Below are positions 1 through 5,597 of a stretch of DNA of 6,339 nt, piece by piece. This stretch comes from Paracoccaceae bacterium. Lineage in GTDB: Bacteria > Pseudomonadota > Alphaproteobacteria > Rhodobacterales > Rhodobacteraceae. How positions within the stretch are numbered: the first letter of the stretch is position 1; every line of letters starts with the position of its first letter. Where the stretch lies: the NCBI GenBank assembly GCA_029881635.1, contig JAOUMG010000125.1, positions 1 through 6,339 of the forward strand, written 5' to 3'. The notes beneath the pieces were generated by a model. It was given only the letters and a program-made list of their open reading frames with translations, was not told the DNA's origin and did no database searches. Made by a program: the position numbers and the translations under genes.

Positions 1-316
1 CGCCGTCCGTGCCAGTATTCATCGTTGCATGTTCGCGGATGCGGTTCCGCTTGCCGATGATCAGTTGTGTCTTCTCGCCGCTGAATTTCAGATCCTGCGG
101 AATCTCTCCCAAGACCGCAAAGGGGAAAACCACCGTGTCATCACCAACATCGGTACAGCCGGTGATCACCGCATGGTTTTTGACCTCAACCCGTTCGGCC
201 AGGCGCACCGAACCGCCCACCATCGCGAAGGGGCCGATAACACACCCTGCCCCGATCTCGGCGCCGGATTCCACATGGGCCTTTTCGTGGATTTGCGCGC
301 TGGGATGAATGCGCAT
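1..316 (-). CDS. lpxA: LpxA, acyl-ACP--UDP-N-acetylglucosamine O-acyltransferase (5' part, cut by window edge)
   Basis: Cytoplasmic enzyme for the first step of lipid A synthesis: it moves a (3R)-hydroxyacyl chain from ACP to the 3-OH of UDP-GlcNAc. The visible 105 codons start [18 protein letters not shown] and run in hexapeptide-repeat rhythm ([18 protein letters not shown]), the signature of a left-handed beta-helix. Then comes the family-typical stretch [18 protein letters not shown] followed by [13 protein letters not shown]. The full protein is usually about 260 residues, so roughly 60% lies beyond position 1. The catalytic histidine (His125 in E. coli) is outside the window and cannot be checked. 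The ATG at 316-314 follows the fabZ TAG (320-318) by a single base (TAGGATG), and AGGGA lies about five bases upstream, so translation is probably coupled to fabZ. Acyl-chain preference cannot be read from this part. Confidence 0.96.
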   Translation of the reverse strand, partial: MRIHPSAQIHEKAHVESGAEIGAGCVIGPFAMVGGSVRLAERVEVKNHAVITGCTDVGDDTVVFPFAVLGEIPQDLKFSGEKTQLIIGKRNRIREHATMNTGTDG

Positions 317-317
317 C

Positions 318-776
318 CTAGTCCCTGAGATCCATCATCGCCGTAACCTCAGCCTCACAGGCCAGTTCATCGCCCACCATTGCACGTCCGTGGAACTTCC
401 AGATTTTGCCACCACCGCGTTTGACCGTCATGTGGAGCTCCAGCACATCCCCAGGCACCACCATTCGGCGAAATTTACATGCATCGATCGACAAGAAATA
501 TGTCAGAAGATCACGGCCAACGACGTCCATCGATATGCCGACGAGAACAGCCGCGGATTGCGCCATCGCCTCGACAATCGTGACACCCGGCATGATCGGC
601 TTGGCCGGGAAATGGCCCTGAAAATGCGGCTCGTTAAAGGTGACGTTCTTGATGCCAACGCAGCCTTTGTTTGGGACGATATCACGCACCTTGTCGATCA
701 GCAAAAAAGGATAGCGATGCGGAATGATGCGCTGGATCAGGTGAATATCGGCCTCGGTGATCGCGGCGTCGGTCAT
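318..776 (-). CDS. fabZ: FabZ, 3-hydroxyacyl-[acyl-carrier-protein] dehydratase
   Basis: Cytoplasmic dehydratase of type II fatty-acid synthesis, converting (3R)-hydroxyacyl-ACP to trans-2-enoyl-ACP. The 152-residue product matches the usual FabZ length. It has the N-terminal [14 protein letters not shown] segment (about residues 17-30) and the hot-dog-fold active-site region [15 protein letters not shown] followed by EAMAQ. His55 and Glu69 are the expected catalytic pair (E. coli His54/Glu68 by family analogy). The spacing and the HFP..P.MPGV wording favour FabZ over FabA. The frame stays open upstream to a TTG at 881, but the ATG at 776 is chosen because it has a strong Shine-Dalgarno (782-791), gives the normal length, and the upstream 35 residues ([14 protein letters not shown]...) resemble nothing in the family. 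It lies 120 bases after skp and one base before lpxA. The neighbour is meaningful: FabZ and LpxA compete for hydroxyacyl-ACP. Confidence 0.97.
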   Translation of the reverse strand: MTDAAITEADIHLIQRIIPHRYPFLLIDKVRDIVPNKGCVGIKNVTFNEPHFQGHFPAKPIMPGVTIVEAMAQSAAVLVGISMDVVGRDLLTYFLSIDACKFRRMVVPGDVLELHMTVKRGGGKIWKFHGRAMVGDELACEAEVTAMMDLRD

Positions 777-781
777 ATGTG

Positions 782-791
782 CTCCCTCCCT
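782..791 (-). promoter_or_regulatory. Strong Shine-Dalgarno that sets the fabZ start
   Basis: On the minus strand AGGGAGGGAG ends five bases before the ATG at 776, and its GGGAGG core is eight bases away. No comparable purine run precedes the upstream TTG at 881, so this site decides the start. It also suggests that fabZ is translated independently of skp, in contrast to the coupled bamA-skp and fabZ-lpxA pairs. Confidence 0.8.
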
Positions 792-870
792 GGGGCATCG
801 GTGCTGCCCGGAGCCACAATGGCCAGTTCCGAGAGCGCGGTCAGATCGCGTCTTGCTAGCAACTGGACGG

Positions 871-900
871 CTGACTGGCAAGACCGGCGACGGTCGTCAG
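871..900 (-). other. Possible intercistronic stem-loop at the skp stop codon
   Basis: The segment can fold as two stacked stems: an outer CTGAC/GTCAG (871-875 with 896-900) and an inner GACCG/CGGTC (882-886 with 891-895) with a GCGA or TCGC loop. A six-base bulge separates them on one side. On the minus strand the outer arm contains the skp TGA stop. No U-run follows, so it does not look like an intrinsic terminator. If real, it could be an mRNA stability or processing element between skp and fabZ. The pairing is seen in the sequence; the role is inference and weak. Confidence 0.3.
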
Positions 901-1502
901 TTGCCGTCATTCGTTCCATTGTTGGCGGGAGGCATGCTATCGGTTCCTTGGGTTGTCTCATTGGCACCAGCACCCAGTTTCTCATCCGCACGCGCAAGCA
1001 GCTCATCAGTTACATCTATGACATCCGCTGCTATGAAAATTGCCCTTGCATCCAGAATGACGACCGCACCGCGTTGCTGCATGACCTCGCCCAAAATAGG
1101 AAAGACCGCCTGAAAAAATTTCTGCCGTTCAGAATCGAGAATTCTACCAACATCGCGGGCTTTGCCATCCTGAACCCGCCGGATTTCGGTAACGCGTTCA
1201 TCAAAGGCATCTGCGGCTGCTCGAAATTCGTCCATTGGCATCGTTTCGCGCTGTTCGGTCAGCGACTTTTCTTCAGCCGTAAGTTCAGCCTCAATCCGGC
1301 GATTTTCTGCAGCCAGTTCAGTAGAAACCACATCCAGTTCCGCCTTGGCCCGTTTGCCCCAGGCGGATTCCAAAAAAAGACGTTCTTGATCAAGGGTCAA
1401 GATCGGGCTGCGGATATCACTTGGGGATTGCTGCGCCAGACACATCCCCGTCGCTGCGACAAGAGCTGCCACCAAAGCGACTGCCCTCAGTAAGCCAAAC
1501 AT
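897..1502 (-). CDS. skp: Skp/OmpH-family periplasmic chaperone
   Basis: Predicted periplasmic chaperone that holds unfolded outer-membrane proteins after Sec export and delivers them to the BAM machine. The 201-residue product has a signal peptide (MFGLLRAVALVAALVAATGMCLA, residues 1-23, likely cut before QQ). The mature start PILTLDQERLFLES fits the short N-terminal strand of OmpH-family proteins. A long charged helical region (about 48-125, rich in A, E, R and K) should form the coiled-coil tentacles, and RGAVVILDARAIFIAADVIDVTDE (about 144-167) is the family's closing beta/alpha segment. After residue 176 a 25-residue Gly/Asn/Thr-rich tail (GAGANETTQGTD...) looks disordered. Cys21 is not in a convincing lipobox (TGMC), so a lipoprotein is unlikely. 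The ATG shares its A with the bamA stop (TGATG) and has no clear Shine-Dalgarno, so translation is probably coupled to bamA. Family assignment is firm; the chaperone role follows from the family and position. Confidence 0.93.
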   Translation of the reverse strand: MFGLLRAVALVAALVAATGMCLAQQSPSDIRSPILTLDQERLFLESAWGKRAKAELDVVSTELAAENRRIEAELTAEEKSLTEQRETMPMDEFRAAADAFDERVTEIRRVQDGKARDVGRILDSERQKFFQAVFPILGEVMQQRGAVVILDARAIFIAADVIDVTDELLARADEKLGAGANETTQGTDSMPPANNGTNDGN

Positions 1503-3832
1503 CAGAAGCGCGTCGAAACGGTCAAGTCAAAACTCTGCTCATCGTCATAGCTTTCCTTGTCCAGCGCCTTGGAAAAGTTAAAGCGCAATGGCCCAAGGGC
1601 GGTTGTCCAGAAAAGCGAAAACCCAACTGACGAACGAATATGCCGGTCATCGTCGATCAATCCACCAAGGTTGTCATCCAACCCCCAGACAGACCCGATA
1701 TCGGCAAAAAGCCCACCCGAAAGCCCGTATTCTTCCGGAAGACCCAGCGGAAACTCTGCCTCAAGTCGCAACGCGGCAAAGTAATTGCCGCCGACAGCAT
1801 CCTGATTGGTCACGGTAAGGTCACGCGGACCAATGCCGTTTGGCGCAAAGCCGCGAATGGCTCCATTGCCGGAAAAACGGTCAAGCAGTCGGCTGTTGCC
1901 GTTGCGGGTGTAGACCCCGCCGCCTTCCAGCTCCGCACGCAACGTAACCTCTTCACGAAACACCTTGGTCTGAACCGTGGCCTTGGCCGTTGTCGTGACC
2001 GAGTCGATGTCGCCGCCGAATCCCGCAAAATCCTGCCCGAACTGAAACGCCATGCTGGTTGTCGGGTTCAGCCCGCCAAGGCGGGTGTCGTAGGAATAGG
2101 AATATCCAAGCGAACTGGTCAGTTCGCTGCCACGGCTTTGTTCAGTAACCAGCAACGCCGAGGAAAGAACAGGATCTACATCAAAAATCTTGTCGCTAGC
2201 CAATTTGTAACGCAGTTCCAACCGGCCAAACTCGCTGACGGGGAATTCGATCGACGGGGAAATACCGATACGTGTGGTGGAATACTCCGAGTTATCGTTG
2301 TCCGAAGTGTCATAATACGCATTGAACCGGAAACGGAGGTCGCGATCCAAAAATGCTGGTTCAACAAATGTGACAGAGTTTCGCTTGGTATCGGTTCCCA
2401 CGGCAATATTGACGCCGACAATCTGGCCTCGACCGAGGAAATTTTCCTCGGTCAAACCGACATTAAACCCGACACCATTGGATGTTGAATAGCTGGCACC
2501 AAATGTCAGCGAACCCGTCGGTTTTTCTTCCACATTCACATCGACAATAACCTGATCCGGTGATGTTCCTTGCTTGGCCTCAACATCCGCGGTCGCAAAA
2601 TAATCCAACGCTCGCGTCCGTTCCGCCGCCTGACGGATTTCGCGCGGGTTGAATGGATCCCCCTCGACGGAGCGGAACTGGCGACGAATGACTTTGTCGA
2701 GCGTCGTCGCGTTACCCTCGATATCGATGCGTTCGACGAAAACTCTTGGCCCCTTGGTCACAGCGAAAACCACATCCAAGGTCTGGTTGCTTTCATTACG
2801 GGTAATGCGCGGCACGATATTGACGAAGTTCACGCCCTGTTTCAACGCCACCGCTTCCATCCTGCTGATCGTCGTGTCGATGGCAAGCGGGGAATAGACA
2901 ACGCCCGGACGGATACGTACCGCTGCCGCATATTCAGCGACATCAACACCTTCATATTCGCTGACAGCTGTGACATTGCCGAACTTGTAGCTCAGCCCCT
3001 CGCGGATGTTGAAAGTCAGGAAAAACGCATCGCGTTCGCGCGAAAATTCGGAGGCCGCGCTCAGCACCTGAAAATCGATAAATCCGCGTGCGCGGTAGAA
3101 ATCGGTCAGAAGCTGTTTGTCGAACTCGATCCGGTCGGCAACGAATGTGTCACGTTGAATGATATTGCGCAAAAGCCCGGCCTGCTTGGTGCCCAGAACC
3201 TGACGCAGGCGACGATCTGAATAAGACCGGTTACCAGTGAACGACAACCGTTCAACTTCGGTCACTTTGCCTTCACGAATTTCGAAAACAAGGTCGACGC
3301 GGTTATCGCCGCGATCGATGATGCGCGGTTCAACTCGTGCAGCCAGGCGGCTGATTTCGGCATAGCCCTGTACAATCGCAGCCGCGTCCGCCTCGGCCTG
3401 ACTGATGGAATAAACCCGACGCGACTGCGATTTGACGATCTTTGCCAGATCTTCGTCCTTGATCCTCTGGTTGCCCTCAAAGTTCACGATGTTGATGGTC
3501 GGGTTTTCAACCACACGGATGATCAGGGTGCCGCCCGATGGAACAAGTTCGACGCTGACAAAGAGACCGGACGCCGTCAGCCTTTGAAAAGCGTCATTCA
3601 GGCCAGCGCCCGAAATAGATTCGCCGCGACTGATTCCTGCAAATTTCACGATGGTTGCTGGTTCGATCCGGTCATTTCCTTCGACAACCACTTGCGAGAA
3701 GGAATAGTTCTGCGCGGATGCTGGCGTGAAGATAACGGCCAAACCGATTGTTAGCACAAAGAAAAAAGCTGCACGTTGCGCTGAGAATGTAGCGATTTTG
3801 CCTAAGCTCCAGATTAGCCGCTGCGCCAACAT
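1502..3832 (-). CDS. bamA: BamA, outer-membrane protein assembly factor
   Basis: Essential core of the BAM complex, which folds beta-barrel proteins into the outer membrane. The 776-residue protein has a signal peptide (residues 1-40, hydrophobic AAFFFVLTIGLAVIF, cut at ASA before QNYSF). Five POTRA domains follow at about 41-110, 111-187, 188-279, 280-362 and 363-437, visible as repeated 'V..I.FEGN.RI' openings (VVVEGNDRI, NFEGNQRI, LSFTGNRSY, IDIEGNATT). The 16-strand barrel takes the rest. The loop-6 motif is IRGF (659-662) instead of the commoner VRGF. The chain ends in STRF, with the C-terminal Phe typical of a beta-signal. The frame is open to a TTG at 3871, but the ATG at 3832 is chosen because it has a G-rich Shine-Dalgarno six bases upstream and gives a clean signal peptide. 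The proposed promoter also puts the transcript start near 3867, downstream of that TTG. Length agrees with alphaproteobacterial BamA. Confidence 0.98.
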   Translation of the reverse strand: MLAQRLIWSLGKIATFSAQRAAFFFVLTIGLAVIFTPASAQNYSFSQVVVEGNDRIEPATIVKFAGISRGESISGAGLNDAFQRLTASGLFVSVELVPSGGTLIIRVVENPTINIVNFEGNQRIKDEDLAKIVKSQSRRVYSISQAEADAAAIVQGYAEISRLAARVEPRIIDRGDNRVDLVFEIREGKVTEVERLSFTGNRSYSDRRLRQVLGTKQAGLLRNIIQRDTFVADRIEFDKQLLTDFYRARGFIDFQVLSAASEFSRERDAFFLTFNIREGLSYKFGNVTAVSEYEGVDVAEYAAAVRIRPGVVYSPLAIDTTISRMEAVALKQGVNFVNIVPRITRNESNQTLDVVFAVTKGPRVFVERIDIEGNATTLDKVIRRQFRSVEGDPFNPREIRQAAERTRALDYFATADVEAKQGTSPDQVIVDVNVEEKPTGSLTFGASYSTSNGVGFNVGLTEENFLGRGQIVGVNIAVGTDTKRNSVTFVEPAFLDRDLRFRFNAYYDTSDNDNSEYSTTRIGISPSIEFPVSEFGRLELRYKLASDKIFDVDPVLSSALLVTEQSRGSELTSSLGYSYSYDTRLGGLNPTTSMAFQFGQDFAGFGGDIDSVTTTAKATVQTKVFREEVTLRAELEGGGVYTRNGNSRLLDRFSGNGAIRGFAPNGIGPRDLTVTNQDAVGGNYFAALRLEAEFPLGLPEEYGLSGGLFADIGSVWGLDDNLGGLIDDDRHIRSSVGFSLFWTTALGPLRFNFSKALDKESYDDEQSFDLTVSTRF

Positions 3833-3838
3833 TCTTCG

Positions 3839-3844
3839 CCCCCC
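3839..3844 (-). promoter_or_regulatory. G-run Shine-Dalgarno of bamA
   Basis: GGGGGG followed by CGAAGA precedes the ATG at 3832 on the minus strand. It is a workable, though non-canonical, pairing with the anti-Shine-Dalgarno, and it supports the ATG over the upstream TTG. Just 5' of it lies a 15-base A/T-only run (3847-3861), which should keep the ribosome-binding region of the leader unstructured. Confidence 0.65.
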
Positions 3845-3873
3845 GGAAATATATTTTTTATGTCGATGCAATG

Positions 3874-3902
3874 TGACTAGCCCGAATGTTGAGGCTTGTC
3901 AA
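3874..3902 (-). promoter_or_regulatory. Proposed promoter for bamA-skp-fabZ-lpxA
   Basis: On the minus strand a perfect TTGACA (3902-3897) is followed by a 17-base spacer and then TAGTCA (3879-3874). The -35 matches the sigma-70/RpoD consensus fully; the -10 is poor beyond its first two bases, which is not unusual in alphaproteobacteria. Initiation would fall near 3867, giving a leader of about 35 bases before the bamA ATG. The -35 begins inside the U-run of the upstream terminator-like hairpin. No E. coli-type RpoE (GGAACTT...) promoter was seen here. The motif is visible; promoter activity is inferred. Confidence 0.45.
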
Positions 3903-3937
3903 AAGGCTCGGCGCGGCCCCGTTAAGGACCGCGCCGA
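3901..3937 (-). terminator. Intrinsic-terminator-like hairpin between the small ORF and bamA
   Basis: On the minus strand UCGGCGCGGUCC (3937-3926) pairs with GGGCCGCGCCGA (3919-3908), a 12-bp GC-rich stem with one G-U pair and a six-base UUAACG loop. GCC and then UUUU (3904-3901) follow. The stem is strong; the U-run is short and set three bases away, so termination may be partial. It lies 31 bases past the small ORF's stop and before the proposed bamA promoter. On the plus strand no T-run follows the hairpin, so it is oriented for minus-strand transcripts. Confidence 0.6.
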
Positions 3938-3968
3938 AGTCAACACGACGAGGGTAATTAGGCTTATT

Positions 3969-4133
3969 TCAATGCATATACTGGATTGCAGGACCCTGCA
4001 TTTGGGTCAGTTCGGCACCGATCATCGCGCCGCCGGCCAAACCGACCACGATGGCCAGAGGAATCAGTATCCGATCAAGTCCGAGATCAAGAACGAGGGA
4101 TAGCCCACGATAACTGCTCTGGATCATCTGCAT
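3969..4133 (-). CDS. Small predicted single-pass membrane protein, function unknown
   Basis: This 54-residue ORF begins MQMIQSSYRGLSLVLDLGLD and has one clear membrane segment at about residues 21-40 (RILIPLAIVVGLAGGAMIGA), then a short polar tail ending QYMH. A basic Arg10 and acidic/basic D20-R21 flank the hydrophobic stretch. I do not recognise the family. It is judged probably real because it has a coherent amphipathic-then-hydrophobic layout, a possible Shine-Dalgarno (AGAAGG, ten bases before the ATG at 4133), the same strand as all its neighbours, and a terminator-like hairpin shortly after its stop. A second in-frame ATG at 4127 is possible, and the frame is open back to a TTG at 4175 with no visible ribosome site. 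It lies 123 bases after rseP, so it could be a distal gene of the dxr-rseP transcript or have its own promoter. Between RseP and BamA an envelope role is tempting but unsupported. Confidence 0.55.
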   Translation of the reverse strand: MQMIQSSYRGLSLVLDLGLDRILIPLAIVVGLAGGAMIGAELTQMQGPAIQYMH

Positions 4134-4256
4134 GGGACTGATACCTTCTGCTGCGCTTGGTTGTACATGCCTCAAAACCTAGGCAGCGAATGTGTCAGCA
4201 ATACGGCATTTCGCGGGCGTCATTGCGCCCAAAGGCCCGGTTTACCTGTGCCTCTG
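4134..4256 (-). other. Gap between rseP and the small ORF
   Basis: No convincing gene or promoter is seen in these 123 bases. A small inverted repeat (GGGCG at 4215-4219 with CGCCC at 4226-4230, six-base loop) lies about 30 bases after the rseP stop. On the minus strand it is followed by GCGAAATG rather than a U-run, so it is not called as a terminator. The AGAAGG proposed for the small ORF lies at its downstream end. Confidence 0.4.
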
Positions 4257-5594
4257 TCACTTGCAGAAAAGGTCGTTTGACAGGCCAAACAGCATCAAGG
4301 ACAGCACCAGTGCCAGCCCCAGCCCCATGGCCACATTCATGACCCGGTCAGATGGCGGCCGCCCTGTAGCCCATTCATAGGCATGAAAGACAAGATGGCC
4401 CCCGTCGAGTACCGGAATGGGGAAAAGATTGAGCAAACCGATGGCGGTCGACAATGCCGCGACCAGCCATACGAAAGACATCAATCCCTCGCTGGCGGCC
4501 GCACCAGTGGCCTGGGCCATGCCGATCGGGCCATTGAGGTTGCAGGTGGATATCTTGCCCGCGATCATGCTCGACAATGCCGAAAAAGTTGTCTCGATGA
4601 TGCCATAGGTTTGCTTGACCCCGATACTCAGCGCCTCGCCGAAACCTGGCGTTATGGTCGCCGGTTCAAACATGTAGCTGCCGGCAATACCGATCTGGTA
4701 ACCGGTTTCCAGAGTGCCGTCTTCCTTTTGCACCGGTCGTTCGCGCGGGATCAGCGTGGCGTCGAATTCACTGCCATCGCGCCAGACCCGTAGCGCAACC
4801 GGCCCGCCAGCGCTGGCCTTGACGGCGTCTTGCAGGTTGGAGAACCTTGGTGTGGGCGTGCCATTGGCCAAAACGATCACATCGCCTTCGCGCAGACCTG
4901 CGTCAATGGCCGCGCTCTTGGGCAATACCGAAAGGATCAGCGTCGGAAAAAGCGGTGGGCCTTCGACGGTGATCCGGTTGCCGCCACGGTCAACCAGATA
5001 GACATAATCAGTGCCATAGGGCAGCGCATCAGCAGCTTTACCCAAACTGGCGTAATCCGGTGTTTCCGTACCGTTGAGGGCGAGTATCTTGTCGCCGGGT
5101 TGCAGCGGGTTTTCGACCGGCAAAGGCTTTACCGCGGCGATTTCGGGCGCATCTGTCGGCAGGCCGGTCGCAAAAAGCATGGTCGCGAAAACGGCGATTG
5201 ACAGGATGAAGTTGAAAATCGGTCCCGCTGCAACCGTAGCCGCACGCGCCCACAGGGGCGCACCGTGCATGGTGTGACGTTTTTCCTCTGCCGAGAGTTT
5301 CGACATGGTTTCGCTATCGGCCCCCGCCGAGGCCGCGTTGGCATCGCCCAGAAATTTTACGTAACCACCAAAGGGAATGGCGGCGACCTGCCAGCGGGTG
5401 CCGCGTTTATCCACCCAGCTTGTCAGCCGGGGACCAAAGCCGATGGAAAACACTTCGGCATGAATGCCTGACCAGCGCCCGATGATGTAATGCCCGTACT
5501 CATGCACGGCGACGATGATCGACAGGGCAATTATGAAAACACCGGTCGTATAAAGAAAATCGCCGGATGATTGTAGAAGGGCAGGAAAATCCAA
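4257..5594 (-). CDS. rseP: RseP-type site-2 intramembrane zinc metalloprotease
   Basis: Inner-membrane protease that cuts transmembrane segments of regulatory proteins or leftover signal peptides. In E. coli it releases RpoE from RseA; the substrate here is unknown. The 445 residues match the family length (E. coli 450). The zinc site HEYGH is at 31-35 in the first membrane helix, followed by the GGYVKFLGD loop (76-83). GPIFN (124-128) lies in the second helix. Two PDZ domains follow, about 145-215 (degenerate, around LQPGDKILALNG) and about 222-285 (AGLREGDVIVLANG). The second active-site motif NLFPIPVLDGGHL is at 389-401, with Asp397 as the third zinc ligand, and a final membrane helix spans about 420-438. 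All catalytic residues are present. The start is TTG at 5594, three bases after the dxr TGA; no ATG or GTG exists upstream of the HEYGH helix. The Shine-Dalgarno is weak, so coupling to dxr translation is likely. Confidence 0.96.
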   Translation of the reverse strand: MDFPALLQSSGDFLYTTGVFIIALSIIVAVHEYGHYIIGRWSGIHAEVFSIGFGPRLTSWVDKRGTRWQVAAIPFGGYVKFLGDANAASAGADSETMSKLSAEEKRHTMHGAPLWARAATVAAGPIFNFILSIAVFATMLFATGLPTDAPEIAAVKPLPVENPLQPGDKILALNGTETPDYASLGKAADALPYGTDYVYLVDRGGNRITVEGPPLFPTLILSVLPKSAAIDAGLREGDVIVLANGTPTPRFSNLQDAVKASAGGPVALRVWRDGSEFDATLIPRERPVQKEDGTLETGYQIGIAGSYMFEPATITPGFGEALSIGVKQTYGIIETTFSALSSMIAGKISTCNLNGPIGMAQATGAAASEGLMSFVWLVAALSTAIGLLNLFPIPVLDGGHLVFHAYEWATGRPPSDRVMNVAMGLGLALVLSLMLFGLSNDLFCK

Positions 5595-5597
5595 AAC

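Noticed and set aside
853..862. Perfect 10-base palindrome TTGCTAGCAA in the skp-fabZ gap, as an operator
   Set aside because: A single short palindrome occurs by chance; no second copy, no flanking symmetry and no promoter were seen next to it.
777..881. N-terminal extension of FabZ to a TTG at 881
   Set aside because: The 35 extra residues match nothing in FabZ, the TTG has no Shine-Dalgarno, and the ATG at 776 has a strong one and gives the usual length.
309..1493. Long plus-strand open frame of 394 codons
   Set aside because: It runs antisense across lpxA, fabZ and skp, its product has no recognisable domain (H-, R- and D-rich, typical of antisense frames), and all three minus-strand genes under it are firmly identified.
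1640..2488. Plus-strand open frame of 282 codons
   Set aside because: It lies wholly antisense to the BamA barrel and shows no family features; it is a shadow of bamA codon bias.
2570..3220. Plus-strand open frame of 216 codons
   Set aside because: It is antisense to the BamA POTRA region, with no domain, no ribosome site and no independent support.
3833..3871. N-terminal extension of BamA to a TTG at 3871
   Set aside because: It has no ribosome site, would put charged residues (HRHKK) ahead of an already complete signal peptide, and lies at or before the inferred transcript start.
4215..4230. GGGCG/CGCCC inverted repeat as a terminator for rseP
   Set aside because: The stem has only five base pairs and no U-run follows on the minus strand.
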